From: Glossina fuscipes
Lineage: Eukaryota > Arthropoda > Insecta > Diptera > Glossinidae
Assembly: GCF_014805625.2 (NCBI RefSeq)
Contig: NW_023998517.1
Coordinates: 2,200,192-2,264,191, forward strand
Length of the DNA stretch: 64,000 nucleotides
Reading direction: 5' to 3'
In this document: in pieces, positions 36,601 to 50,141 of the stretch
Numbering within the stretch: the first letter of the stretch is position 1
Layout: each line of letters begins with the position of its first letter
Translations under genes and position numbers: made by a program
The notes under the pieces: model-generated
Told to the model about the DNA's origin: nothing
The model's input: the letters and a program-made list of their open reading frames with translations, nothing else
The model's database searches: none

Positions 36601-37256
36601 CTAGGGTCCATTGCATACTTCGCTATATTAGTTATGTGATTGCCTTTCGGACCTACTCTCTCTCTATAAAAGGAATTTCTCCAAATCTCGACAGAAATGA
36701 GAAATAGTATGAGGGTAAGATGCATACTTTTGCGGAATTTAAATCGCATCGCTATACAGAATTTTAGTTTACAAAAATTATATAAGAAATTTAAGTCAAT
36801 TTTTATTCACCTAAATATTATTTCTCATAAAACAACAAGAAGCAAAGCTCTTCAATCCATATAATTAATTTAAATGACGAATGATACTATATATCTTGTT
36901 GCCAATTTCTTCATGATACTATATCTATCGGCTCTATAGCCAAATATATATAATGTAATATTAATATATATATATATACATATATATATATACACAATAA
37001 TATAACACGTATAGCAAAACATATATAGCAAAATTTGATTGGCTTTAGTCTTAGGATTTGTTTTTTGGCTGTTATTATTATTAGAAGTTATTTTGACAAA
37101 AGGAATAAATTCTAGGACGAAAAATAGGATGAACACTAGCAACTAAGGCAATGAGCTCAATTATGATAATACATGTAGAAATCTTACCTTTTGTGTGCTC
37201 AGATCAAAGCCTAAATATGTGCACTTTTCCGGTTGTGCGCTGAAATTTGCTTTCAT
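33645..37256 (-). CDS. XYLB: Xylulokinase (FGGY carbohydrate kinase), complete six-exon CDS
   Basis: Exons on the minus strand: 37256-37188, 36241-36117, 35556-34729, 34417-34196, 34132-33943 and 33875-33645. All joints keep frame, giving 554 aa, close to animal XYLB. It phosphorylates D-xylulose to xylulose 5-phosphate with ATP in the cytosol, feeding the glucuronate-xylulose route into the pentose phosphate pathway. Motifs in order: YLGFDLSTQK (N-terminal phosphate-binding loop), FDSDLPEFRT, NEFFGQPVMW, GAIGGSAQQHGSVYW, FPRFTGPQIRK, GSGMNLFDI, VCAFTGDNPSSLSG, WLAVSLGTSDTVM, ALIEGQMLHR, IIATGGASINKSILQV and SEAALLGAAYRA. The catalytic Asp is expected in the GSGMNLFDI region (DYADGSGMN). The 62-base fourth intron sits inside a frame that would otherwise read through. 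Its 3' end is 247 bases from that of SF3A1, tail to tail. Confidence 0.96.
35604..35720 (-). other. 38-codon open frame in xylulokinase intron 2
   Basis: It runs ATG to TAA inside intron 2, on the gene's own strand, and would encode a charged helical peptide (MEQLLVSLSEIETKYGIERC, then IDGLFEKLIELANEFISD). Just upstream, in a different frame, is another protein-like open stretch (35862-35722, with SPLHGTVVDISRISNAARS and FKWKCPCS). Together they look like a frameshifted remnant or a missed exon. I do not recognise the product, and chance is possible. Confidence 0.25.
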
Positions 37257-38353
37257 GATGGTAAACTTTTTTAATAAATAATGTGCAGAGTTTAAATATT
37301 AAATAATTAAGCGATTCTCTGGACGGTTAATCAAACCATTATATCACTTAGAACTATCCGTAATCCTGCTAACGGTAAATTATCACCTTCTTTGAAGAAT
37401 GGCAACTAACTTTCTTTTGAGATACAGTGAGATAAGTAAACGAACCGTTACTAAACGAACCGAAAGCACATATGTTTTTACAACTGCTCATAAAAATATA
37501 TAATTGCCACATGTGCCAAATGAATTTCTTCGTAAGAAAAGAAATCCTAATACTCTACGCAGGATTAAAAAGTCGCCGACGTACAGATGGGCTTGAATGT
37601 GAATCACTGATTTTATAGTCTGCGTAATTGGAATTAAAAAACGTTTGAAGCTGCACGAGTACATCAAGTAAAGTAAAGTAGTTTTACAAAAATGCATCTT
37701 TCCCAAAAAACCAATTCAGTGAAAAGATAAACAAACATGTAAAATGATAGATATTATATACATATTATTATACACATTGTTAATCTAAGAAAGCTTTCTT
37801 TTTTTCTTCTTTGTTGAGACCAATACTCAAAAAAGTACTGCGGAATTGTTGAAGGAAACAATTTTTCCTTTGTTCGCAATTCAAAAAGTAGACTCGTGTC
37901 ACCTTTGCCAGCCTTGATATCATTTGTTTCTATAGTTGTAAGCTGCATATATGCAAAATTCGTGGGAGAAATGAACAATAAATATTTATTAATAAGTTAT
38001 AATTTTTTTTCGGTACTACAAGTTTCGTTTCAAATGTAAAAATTATATTTCACTTAATTCTGTTAACAAATGGAGCTTCATTGTGTCAAACAGCTATATA
38101 GAAAGTATAGGGATCAACATTTTTAAAAAAGAAAAAGAAAAACTGAAAACGATCTTAATCTCTTTTTACTATATTTGTAAGTAATTATTAATTTTTATTT
38201 GGCAATGCCAGAGTATACGGGATATGTATTATATGGCAACGTACTTTTATATTCGGTCATCATCGTTTTTAGCGAATGCATACAAAGGCGGCCATATGTG
38301 ATGTATGTGTGACAAGTCATGACAATTTCGCATGAAATAAACAATTTTTATCG
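37257..38353. promoter_or_regulatory. Divergent intergenic region between xylulokinase and Patr-1
   Basis: The start codons of xylulokinase (minus) and Patr-1 (plus) are 1.1 kb apart, so both promoters should lie here. A DRE-like word, TATCGATG, overlaps the Patr-1 start codon at 38349-38356. No TATA box is placed convincingly. A purine-rich tract (AAAAAAGAAAAAGAAAAAC) lies near 38125. Confidence 0.4.
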
Positions 38354-41300
38354 ATGGAAGACTCATTTTTTGGATTTGATACATCTTTACCGGTAAGTTA
38401 ATACATCAACGATCTATAAATAATGTGGCAAAATTCAAATAGAATAAGAAAATCGACGTTAGAAACAGAAAGCTTAGGGACGAAAAGACGTTTGTTTGCT
38501 ACGACGACTTTTCGCGATGGCCGATTATTTACAAGATAAACTACAGTGTGCACAATTGTTTCGTATGAAACTTGTGTTTTGTTTTCCATTTGCAGCTTGA
38601 CGACGATGGAGGAGGAGGGCAGATCGCAGAACCATCGGAGGAGGAATACGATGCTCTAAATGATGAAACTTTCGGTTGCGCTACCAATGGGGACTGGGAA
38701 GAGGCGCATGAAAATCTAGTTCGATTGGACGAGTGTATTGATGTTGGAAAAGATCAAGATACTTTCAGCTCCAAAAATAATCAATCGATCGATCATGTTT
38801 CAACAGAACAAACAATAAAGTCCTACAAAAAACCTCGTCAACAGCCTGCAAATTTTATGACTGATTCCGACTTGGAATTAAACTTGGCTAGCATGAAATT
38901 AGACGACGTCGATATTAGTTATGAAAATGATGAAATTGTTGGTGGTTGTGTCGTGGAAACAGTCAAAATGGATCCAAGTGTATGGTCGGCGCAGCCAGTG
39001 CCAAAAAATGAGCGAATAGTTTGTTCATCGCTGGACCAAATAAACAGTAATGATTCGCGAAATGGTATGCCTGTTAATCCGACGGATTTTCTGCGTCAGC
39101 ATTTTCCCAGTCCATTTCAACAACAATTTTTACAATTTCCGTTGCAAGGGCAACAACCTCAAAATGACAGCGTGGTTCAGGTTGATGAAATCCACAACTC
39201 GACAAAACCTCCCAAAATCTGCACATTGGAAGACATAGAACGAAATTTAATCATGCAACAAGCCGTTCTAAAACGTCAGCATCAATCCTACAACTCCCAT
39301 GACATTGTTGTTAAACAAAAAAATTCCGTGGACGATACAGTAAGCAATACTTTAAAAGCTCATCATCAACATCTTCATCAACATCATCAACAAACACCTC
39401 CGCAAGCACAATACACATCGAAAGTGCCACCGATGCTTCCCCCCCAGCAGCAGCTAAAAGGTGAGATCACAGAAATCCAAGTTCTTTCTGTGCTTAATAA
39501 ATTGTATGGGAAAAATATGTGTGATATGAACATCTAAAAAAATATGTTGAATTTGTACATAACGTATCTTCAGTTCGAACATAGATAACACTACCCCGTT
39601 TAATATTTATTAAAATTATGTGTATGTTTGGAAACGTGTAGGCATACGGCATCAATTACATCAAATTTGCTATTTTCCTAAGTTTCACTTAAGTACCGTA
39701 AGCACAATTTAAGTGCGTTTTAGAATGTTCATGCCAAAGATTCCATGTTTGTACACGTTTCTCATGTTTTCGCTAACTGTTCAAAATATTTAAAATTGAA
39801 AAAAAAAAATGAGAATAAAAAAATCTGCTTTACCTAAATCTCAAATTTTTTCACATTTCGGCAGGCCCACCAGGTTTAGGCCAACCTGTTCAACAGCCGC
39901 CCCCAAGGCCTTCTAGTAATTTTAATAATTTGGGACAACATCCCATAAACAACCTACTGCAGCAACAACAGCCACCACATCATCATCAGCAAGCAGTAGC
40001 ACATTTGAACGCATCTGGAAATCGCTTGCCGCCGGGATTGCCCATATATCCACCCGGAGTAGGGCCGCATCTATCCCAACCAGGGCATACACAGTTGCCG
40101 CCACATCCATTACTCAATCAGCATGGACTACCCAATGCTTTCCCGCATCCCCAACAACGTTCATTACCAAACCCCCATTTACCAATAGCCCTTAATAATT
40201 TCGCAATGCATCCGAATTTTAATGCAATTCGCGCCGCTGGCATTCATCCTGCTTCCCTTTTGACATCACAACAACAAACCGGGCGTATAATGGGTCATCC
40301 ACCACCGAATCCCATACCGATGTTAAATAACCAAGCCGGACAAACAAATTCAAATTATAATATGTTTAATATGCGTCTTGTGCAAGAGATTCAACAAAAT
40401 CATCCTTTACTGCAGAATGCGGCACGTCAGGTTCAGCAACATCAATTTCAACAACAAAACCACCTAGTTGGGAACAACAGTGGGAGCCATCAGCATGCAC
40501 TGGCACGCGGTAATGTCGGTGGCAATCAGAAATTAAATCATAATACACGGCGTGAGGGTATGACTGCTGGTGCTAATGGCAACTTGCCACCGGAGGAATT
40601 TGACGAATACGCCAATCTTATGAGTACTCGCGATAAACATTGGCTTATAGGTATACAGTTATCTCAACTCAACCCAGATACCCCTTACATTGATGATTAT
40701 TATTATACGGTGTATAAGGAACGAAAAACGGCTCAGAATGGCAACGTCAGACTTAGTCAGGCACATAAGGACAATCAATTAAATCATCCGTTAACGCAAC
40801 CTAAAGGCCATGCTCAGCTCATATTAGTTCAGTTGGGTAACAAAAATGGTACACGTAATGGTCAACATCAGGAACGTCGCAACTCGGACAATCATCATGG
40901 CATTAATTCTAACAATGTTCAGGAGTTAAAATTGCCAACGTATCTCTTTACTCCGCTTAAGTTTGAGAATTCATTGGGCAAATTGCAATATGGTAGTGTT
41001 ACAGCTCCTCGAAAAATAATCGATGCAGAAGTTATGAGTAGCGAAACATCCGCCGCTGCGACCGTAACCACCTTAACAACAACGGGTAATGAACAAAATT
41101 CGTCGTATGCTCAAACTCAACTTAAGGCAATTATTGGTGGGCAAACTAAAGTCGACTCCCCTGGCTTGATACAAACGTCTTTATCCGGTGGTGATCTAAC
41201 AACGGTAAATTCTCAATGCAAATCTCGGTATATTTTGCTCCACATTGAGAGTTTATATCGCGTTCTACTAAAATTGGATGATCTTAATAATCCCAACGCA

Positions 41301-44300
41301 ATTGCAACCATACTGACGAAGAAAAAGAAAGAAAGTGAACGAATTGCAGCTCTGGAGCAATTAGAAGCAGCTAATAAAACCGAAGAAGAACGAAGTGCTG
41401 ATGCTTCTAGTAATCCATCACTAAAATGTAAATTTAACTACGAAATCGAAACGAAAGAAGCTTTAGTAGAGAAATTACTCAGTGGTCTGCAGCATGATAA
41501 AATAGTTGCCATAATGAATATACGCAAAGGAAAGGTATACATGCATACATACATACAACTATTCTTATATAAAGAACTTGAAATGTTTAATTCAATTTGT
41601 GATTAAAGGTCCTGATAAGACGCATAATGCCGTACATTGAAAACGACGACCAGCGTTGGAATGTATGGATTGGTGTCTTCAACTCTCTTCAAAACGTTTT
41701 CAAAAAAGATCGTGACGATACAGATGGCATTTTGTATTCATTGTATCCTGAATTCAAAAAGCAAATTAAATTAGCAAACTTTGAGATTATCGTTCGAGTC
41801 TCATCAGCTATCACGCTAAACGATAAAAAATCAAATGGTATCTTCTGTAGCAAGGTAAGTGAAAATCATACCTTTAGCTAGACCTGAACTTGCCACCAGA
41901 ATTTGAGGATCATTCATATGATTTTTCAATTTGTGATTTTTTCGAGCATCTGCAACATAAAATTGATCAAGCGAAAATGTTATGCCATTTTTCATCAAAA
42001 TTCAAACTCATTTTTCTTACATGTTAAGTGCGCTTTGGTAAATCAATTGTATACCATTTTGATCGATAAAATTTTACAATTTCTCACTTAAAACCAATTA
42101 TGGGATATTGAAACCAGCTTTGCGCCCATAGTAAAGCTTTTCAGAGTACAAAAAGAACACTGATTGGGCGTGGCAACATCCGGGTTATGTGGTGGATGAA
42201 TCAGCATATCCCAGCCAAGTTGCCTCAGTTTTTCAGTATGGGCATAGAAAAGAGATGGATTCAGCGCGACTGACGCTTATCAGTTTTGGACGTTTTACCT
42301 CGATGGCGTACTTAATCACATTACTTGTTGACATTTAAGACTAAAATCGATCAGGTGGTTAGGTTGGATAAGATTTGGTGGCAATTGCAAAAAAAGCAAA
42401 GAACGACTTTACCTAAATCCAGGCCTTGACGTTGTTACCATTTTGACTTCCTGTATAACGATATTCTTGGTACATTATTACAATATGTGAGCCATTTCGT
42501 TGTTGCATCCATTCTCGGATGGCAATTCGGTCCACTACATTTCTCACTATTAAACCATGTGGTACCTAAATATCGAGCTTGCTTTTGTATTTAAGCTAAT
42601 TCAAACGATTAAAATAGTGTTCTGATGAACGTTTGTGTGACCAGAGAGTAGCGTGCTTTTAATATTGAAATTTTAAAAAAAAGGAAATGATTTGTGTCCC
42701 GTTGATTCTTACAAAGTACATTCACCGCAAATTTCACAAATATTTTTAAAATTCAGTGAATTCAGCCTCATCGCCTGAGCCGACTTGATATCGTAAAATG
42801 TAAAGAATTTTTTGTAGAGTTTTTACGCTTTTTTCAAAACGCAATTACTTTCGCTTAAACTAATGAGCGTCACAAGTTATCAAAGGACTATTATCTTTCA
42901 CATTCAATATAATAAAGCTGTTGGGGAAAACACCACGAACTTTTCTCTTGACTTTATGATTCGCAATATAATGGTGTCAATAATTGAGAACTAAAGCTCT
43001 CAAGAACTGAGCAATAGAATGTAAAGCAACAATTTAATAAGAAAATTTGAATATCTTTGGTAAATCGGAACATAATCGCTGCAAAGAAACTCTTTGAAAA
43101 ATACAGGTGGAGATAAAGTTGCGATTCACTAAGAAAGGTGAACTTACGCAAGTCCATGTTGAAACTGATTGGCGTTTGTTTAAAACACCCCCTAAAACTT
43201 TTGGAAGACGGACTACGCGCTTCAAGTCATATCATAAAACCAATTTTTTTGACCCATCATTGAAGGACGGATGTTTAACAGATTTGTTTTCCTACTTCTA
43301 ATGCTTCAGAATGTTAAATACTTCATAATGTATGCTAAATGTAATATCCGAAGTCGCATTTATCTGTCCGTTTGTCTGTCCATCTGTCTTAAAAATTGAA
43401 ATAAGACGGTGAAACTTGCCCTGCTCAAGTTCTTAGTTCATCCCAAGTTCTAAAACTAAGAGACTTTAAAACTAAAACTGAAAAATTGAAGAAACTAGAT
43501 TTGAAACTTAGGTAATGTCTATGTCAACTTCCTAACACTACGTAAAAGAAAAAATTGATGCGCTATCTTCTAACAAAATGCTTGCAGTTGAAGGTCGCCC
43601 CATGTCAAAGTTTCGCACAAAGACGAGTATAACACTCTTGTTTGTATCATTTGAGTTTGATTTTTTTTGGAATTTTTCTAAACTTTAGGAAACAAAGTTA
43701 TTTCTTTTGGCGATCGCCGATCTGCGCCGCCTTTCAGCATTTTTTTGAACTAAAGTCGAATATAATTTAAATAACTGTGTTGTGCAATTTTGAACTTTAT
43801 TTAATAATTGATTTAAATCAAAATTTCTATCATTATAATCGCCATTTGGTTCGTAGTTTTTTGATATTTTCCCTTCTTTTCTAAATGGGAGTAGCGAGTG
43901 CACAATTCTCATACACACAAGTGATTCTCAAAATGTTCTTAACTAGAAGGGAACATTGAAAATTGAAATCATCCTGTGTTACATCATCGAAGAATTCGCG
44001 GAAAGTGCAAATATATGCGAAAGTACCTTGTACGGCATTTTAATCATTTTTCTATGATGAGAAAAACGATGGCTAGATTTATTAAAATAATATATCATGA
44101 GAAATATATGTATTTATGTATGATTAATTACACACGTATATAGATTAAATCCAAAATTCATTTGCGATAGCAGCACATATATTAAACTAAGTAAAGTTTG
44201 ATAGGATAAGCAATAACGGAGAGATGTCTGTCGATTCGACTAACTTTTGCTCATTACACGGAAAGTTTGATAAAAGGAATACATGAAAATATGGGAAAAC

Positions 44301-45646
44301 ATTGGTCTTTTTTATCCATTTAAGGAAAAAGTGATTTTTTTTTGATAACGGAAGCCGGATAACGGATTCTTTGACCGTTTCATTCGATTTTTTGAATTTG
44401 ACCTATTCGACAGCGTCAAGAGAATAAGTTAAATCAAGATTTTCTTCTCAAAATAGAAAAGGTTGTGATCGGGATTTCACTTGATTCTTGGACATAATTT
44501 AAAGATTTTCGTGATTCACATTCCAATATATATATATATAGGCACTGTATATACATATCTGTATGTACATAAATACATAGAAAAAAGGATTTTGTTCTTT
44601 TATTCTTGGAAATCTATAAACGCTCTCTAGTTCTTGTGATAATGTAAGTGCATAACGTATGTTTGAAAGTCTCAAAAAAAGAGATGAATAGTATTCCGTG
44701 AAGTGCATGCGAATGGCCTTGAATGGTAAAAACAAGCACAAAGAACTCAAAACAAAAATATACTTCAATCAAGTCCTAATAATGTGGAAGGCAGCGAAGA
44801 ATTTCTCTCTTTCCCGGTCGCACAAAAACACCACCATTCAACGTTTTCTAGCCCTTGTATGTATGTATGTGTATAACTTATGTCTGAAAGTCTCAAAAAA
44901 AAAGAAAAGATTAATAATATTACGTGAAATGCATGCGAATGGCATTGAATGGGAAAAACAAGCACGAAGAACTCAAAGCTTTAATCAAGTCCTAATAATG
45001 TGGAAGGCAGGCAGGAACTACTCTCTTTTCCGGTCGCACAGAAAACCCATCATTGGCTGAGCTAAAATCAAGTAAAATCTATCATCAACGTTCCTTATAG
45101 ATTTTCTTTGCACCTTGAAGTGTTCATCACATTTTCCATTTCATCAATTGTAGACAACTAACTAGAGCGAAATGTAGATTTTATTGAAAAACAATGCAAG
45201 AGAGAAGAGGAAGGAAAAGATTTCAAACAAAGACTGTGCAAACAACTTTTCTGGTGGAAGTGAAGAATTCTAATGAAAATAAATAAAATTAGCTTTGCTA
45301 GCGTATATGCATTTTCAGGCTGTTTAAAAATTATTTAAATGTGATTTGTGTGGTCTTTCTTCTTCAGTTTGGTATATCATCGCTCGTTTGCCTGATACTG
45401 CAAGCCGAGAATATTTACGTGCAAAATGACGATGTTAGTCTTACTAATGAACATAAAGAGAGCTGGCGTCATTTTCTGGACCAAGTAGCTTCTTCGCTAA
45501 ATCGCACAATACAAAGTCAAACGATTTGTGCTGCAATTGAATCCGATTCTATACAACCCGTAATGGATCACTTTGCACGTTTCAAAGATCTGAAGTTAGA
45601 TTCATTATTGGCTCTTATCACCGAAGCTAAACAACAAATTAACTAA
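38354..45646 (+). CDS. Patr-1: Patr-1 / PAT1 mRNA-decapping factor, complete five-exon CDS
   Basis: Exons: 38354-38392, 38596-39460, 39865-41534, 41609-41854 and 45368-45646; all joints keep frame, giving 1032 aa. The first 13-codon exon reads MEDSFFGFDTSLP. The acidic N-terminus then carries EEEYDALNDETFG, the motif region used by PAT1 proteins to bind Me31B/DDX6. A long Gln/His/Pro-rich region (HHQHLHQHHQQ near 280; LLQQQQPPHHHQQ near 330) follows. Conserved PAT1 blocks come next: LMSTRDKHWLIGIQLSQLN and DDYYYTVYKERK, then KLQYGSVTAPRKIIDAE. The C-terminal helical Pat-C domain (about 700-1032) has SLYRVLLKLDDL, VLIRRIMPYI and FGISSLVCLILQAE. PAT1 proteins bridge Lsm1-7, the decapping enzyme and the helicase in cytoplasmic P-bodies. 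Intron 4 is 3.5 kb and carries transposon debris; the others are short. Confidence 0.96.
42100..42640 (-). pseudogene. Degenerate irritans-type mariner transposase relic
   Basis: It lies antisense in Patr-1 intron 4. Read on the minus strand with frameshifts, the blocks follow mariner order. VPHGLIVRNVVDRIAI is near 42550. ATTKWLTYCNNVPRISLY follows, where the first catalytic Asp region GDEKW is degraded, then GLDLGKVVLC and LPPNLIQPN. AIEVKRPKLI comes next, then EKLRQLGWDMLIHPPHNPDV near 42175-42230, which includes the third catalytic Asp block. The QLGWD-HPP pattern fits the irritans subfamily. It is a different lineage from the relic at 14.1-14.7 kb. Many stops; inactive. Confidence 0.8.
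44645..45060 (+). repeat. Local tandem duplication, unit about 216-221 bases
   Basis: Two head-to-tail units share GAAAGTCTCAAAAAA (44665 and 44886), GCATGCGAATGGC and AACAAGCAC(A/G)AAGAACTCAAA. They also share CAAGTCCTAATAATGTGGAA (44770 and 44986) and a final CCGGTCGCACA word. The second unit has lost a short ATATACTTC-like piece. It is intronic (Patr-1 intron 4) and no coding role is seen. Confidence 0.85.
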
Positions 45647-45696
45647 ACCAAAAAAACAAAAAGAGAAGGAAACAAAAAAACGACATATTTTGCGGT

Positions 45697-45702
45697 AATA
45701 AA
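45697..45702 (+). terminator. Possible proximal poly(A) signal of Patr-1
   Basis: AATAAA lies about 50 bases after the stop codon and is followed by a genomic A-run. Further AATAAA words near 46900 could serve longer 3' UTRs. Confidence 0.4.
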
Positions 45703-48700
45703 CAAAAAAAAAAAAAAAGAAGAAAATTTATAATGAATTTCACAACGTTAACAAACAATGAGATTTTCCACAAAAAGGACGAAGAACGCAAAAGGAAATT
45801 AAACTAAAAGTCGTAGAATGAATTCTGACACAACAACAATGGTGAACAATTTTATTGGATTACTTCCAACTTTTTTTCAATTTGTGTTAATAGAAATTTT
45901 GCACACAGTTATTTATTTCGAAAAGTGATGCGTTTTCTCTGAATAATCATTAAACAGAAACAATAATTGAAAAAAAAGAAAGGAAAAGGAAAATGAAAAT
46001 GAAAAAAAAAAAAAAAAAAAAAAAAACGATTATAAAAAAATTAATAATTGTATCCATTATACATACACATGCATATATACTTAAATGTATGTATTTATTT
46101 ACTCAAACACACTTATACATATGAGAAAATGATGGTTAAAAAAAAAAAAAGAAAGAGTAGGTCCCAAGATTTCCTTAGCTTTGCTATGAAAATAATTTAA
46201 ACGTATGATATGATTTTTTAAAATAGTGTTTAAAGAATTTTGTAAGCTAACGCAACTACAAATAACTGTAATAAGTATGTATGTGTAGTTTATATTTTAG
46301 CTTTTTTTTTTTTTCTTTTAAAATGTAAGTTTTATATTAATTAATATACGCAAATTATTCACTTTTTTTTTTTTTTTTTGTTTCTTGCGGAAGTTTTTTG
46401 TAAATAATTGTAAACGGGAAACTATAGTAAATAGGATCTAAATTATGCCCAATCCAAAAGAGGGAAAAGTAACAAAAAAAGAAAAATAACACACAAAACA
46501 GGGGTGAAGGCCAGGTCCGTATAATACTGGCTCTGTTTTCTTGAAAGTATATCGTTAGATGAAAACTCTTCCTATTGGCAACTCATTTAAACTCGTGATT
46601 TATATATTAACCCATGACCGTTTGATTGCTTACACAAATTGAATATATTCTCGCGATTTTCCCTTTTTTTCACCCCTGTGCGGATTCGGTTCAACTCTTT
46701 TTTTTTATTATTGCGTCAAACATAATTAAATGTTAACCATAAGCTGTCGCGTTAGAAAATTATTTACATGCTCCCTTGAAAACGTCAAAATTAATAATGA
46801 TTAAGAATTTCTGTAAATTTTTTTTTATTTTATTTTTATTTGAATTTTGTTAATATTATTAATGTATTTTTTTATACATCAGAGAACCAAACTCTGAATA
46901 ATAAATATCACATTAACTTATTTGAAAACATTATTGGAATAGAAATAACAATAACAAAAAAAACAAAAAAAAAAAAACCAAAAAAATTTAAAAAAATTTA
47001 AAAAAAGAAGAAGCAGTTTATGGATGAATATATGTTACCGTAAATCCCTATGACTGCGTTATTAAACAAAAGAAAGAAAAAATGAAAAAAAAAACTAATA
47101 ATTTTTATTTAATATTAAGTTGATTTGTGTATTTAGTAAAATTATACAAATAATATTATATATATATTTTTTCTTTTATAAAAATACGAACAAACTATGT
47201 AACAGATTTAATACACATTTTGTACTCACCACCTTGGGAAGACTATTTGAGACACTTAAATAATACCTTCAACATAAAAATATAGGAACAAGATTCTGAA
47301 TTGAATTAGCCGCCTTCGTCTTTAACTCTTTTGAACTGTCAATCAAACGAGATTCTGTTATATCTTACGAAGTTTTGATCAGCTTGAAGTCTGTCTGTTC
47401 GTTTTTGGGTCTCTACACTTATCGTACATACGGAAACGGCTGATAATGCCAAGGGGAAAAAAAAAACAAATTTTCAACAAAGCTGCACCAAAAGATTTTA
47501 GAAGAAAGCGGCTTAGAATTTATGCCAATTAATTTAACATATCGACGACTTATAAATTATTTTTAAGGTGTTGGGTAACGAAAATTCGCTATAAGGCGAA
47601 TGTAATTTTCTCACTTGATTTTTCTGAAAAAAAAAAAAAACATTAAATACAAAATATTGCGTCTAAAAGTATACATTTTTTATTAATACTGCTACGCACT
47701 TTTTAGCTTATTCAACTTCTATTTTCTTTTGACGGTTTTTAACAACACATTTTACAATAATAAATTTTAAAACTATACGCATGCAAAAAAAAAAAAAGAA
47801 AAAAAAAGAAGAAAATAGGTAACTAATTATGATTATAATTTTTATTATTTTAATTTAATTAATTTAATATAATATTGAGTTTTTATCACGTTTTTGAAAA
47901 TTATAAATATACTTTTGAAATTATTGTAACAGCGAAATAAGCAAAATATTTAAAAAGAAAAAAAAAAGAAAAGAAAAATAGTAAATACTTTATGTAAATT
48001 TGATATAATCATACACATACATATACACACTCAATAACACTAAATGTTATAAAAACGTACTAATAATAAATTGTCAACAATATTTAACTGGAATCAGAAA
48101 AAAGAATTATATGCGATTTTAAAATCGCATCATTTTATGCGATTTATGTATATTTAGAAAATAGAAACGTAAATTCGACCATTGCTGCTTAAGCATGATA
48201 CTGTTTTTTTCGAAACATGCGGACAGAAGAGCTAACATAAGCAAATTAAGGTGCTTGGGAGAAGACAAGAGAATACGTTTCTTTTTATTTATTTATTTTT
48301 TTTTTTTGACAGGATCTCTGCATGTTATTATAGCAAAATTTTTGTTTTTTCACATTATGTATAAAAAAAAATTGTAGAAAGAAATGAGTGATGATTAAGT
48401 TGTGCAAGTAATCACGGATAATGATGAATTCTTTGGTATGTTTTTTATCATTATTATTATTAAATATTATAGTTGTCGAAATATTGCACAAAACACTAAC
48501 AACTGAACTGAACAACTAAAAGGAAGCTTAAAAGTAAACAATATAAATATAGGGAAAGTAAAAACGATAACCATAGTCACGCATACTGATGTATAATAAT
48601 CAAATCCCAAGTTTAATGATTAAAATTGACTTACATAGAACACATGCGGAGTTCGAATCGATATAAAGTATTCAGCTGCAATATTTAAATGCTACGGGGT

Positions 48701-50091
48701 TCGATAAAAAGGTTGAAGATATTTCAACTTTTTTGTTATTTTACTTGTTCTCAATATTAAAACTACAAGCGTGCATAGTCCAAAAGTCGGACTACCGTAA
48801 TGTAAATCTATGTTTCGAAAAAAGCAGGCGTCGACCTATATATATATATTCATATATATATATATATATATATATCCCTCCGTTCAAGGCTTAGACTCAC
48901 TCACAACACAACAATTTAATTTTCGTATTAACACACTCTGTCTGCAAAAAAGGAAAATATAATATGAATGGTGTTTATAATAACATAAATAAAATAACAC
49001 ACAAATCAATTTTCAATTCTACTAAAGTCACGAGATTTTGTTTTAATTTCGTCTTTCCAAAAATGCATTGCTTCCTCATTGTTCTTGGGATATCGAAATT
49101 TGGTGATTCGCGAAGATTAATAAAAATTTTACTCTCAAACGCTATTATATGTAAGCGAGTATTTAGAGAAAACTTTACAATATAAATTTTCTCTTCGACT
49201 TTACACAAAACTAATATTGAACGCAAAAAACTTTACGCTCCTGTAAAGCACTGTACATTTTTGCTTTTACTCAAAACTTACTGGTATGTTAAATCGTTCC
49301 TTCTGCGGTATTTGCTGTTTCCGATGCTACAGCACTGTCCTGTAGTCCCCAATCCTCTATAGTCAGTCTTAAGTCTTCGAGGGTTCCAAGTGTAAAAATT
49401 TGAAACCATTTGCGACGGCTTGGAATATCATTCTCATATACTCACTTCCCCTTCGTAAGAGCGATCCTGTTAAAAGCGACGTTATTTATACTAATCAGTA
49501 ACAATCTGTCTCAGTGACATTTATAAACTTATTTTGTTCCTTCGGCTATCTTCGGCTCAACAAGAGCTCTCTTTCGGTCGCTCGAGTATAAGCTTTAAAA
49601 AAAAAAAAATTAAATGAAGGAAATTGTTCAACTCAGATAGATATCTCTTTCTTCTTCTTCTTCTTTTTCTTCTTCTTCTGGGAGTCAGCAAATCAACAAC
49701 GTGATGATGATGACTTGCTGAATTGAATAAAAAAAGCGGAAAGATTTCATTCGATAGATATATTTTTCAATTATCGATCCAAAAAGGATTGATAAAGAAT
49801 ATAAATAATGAAAACAATAAATATATTCAAGAATTTTTCAAATTTTGATTCATTCATTCATTTTTCAATTTTATTGTACAAAATTTTCTTAAAACTTAAC
49901 GATAATTTATTTTTTTACACACTGGTTTCATTTAATTTAAATTGTTTTAATTAAAAAAAAAAAAAAAAAAAAAAAAAATATATATCTTTTATTTCTTATA
50001 CATATTTACATTTAAATATAAATATATATACAATTTAATAAATATGTATACAATAGAGTTTTGGAATTTAGTTTGAATATAGTACAGAAAC

Positions 50092-50141
<50 letters not shown>

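Noticed and set aside
44499..45060. Open frames of 89 and 120 codons across the tandem duplication
   Set aside because: They cross simple and duplicated sequence in an intron and show no protein-like pattern or similarity between the two units at the protein level.
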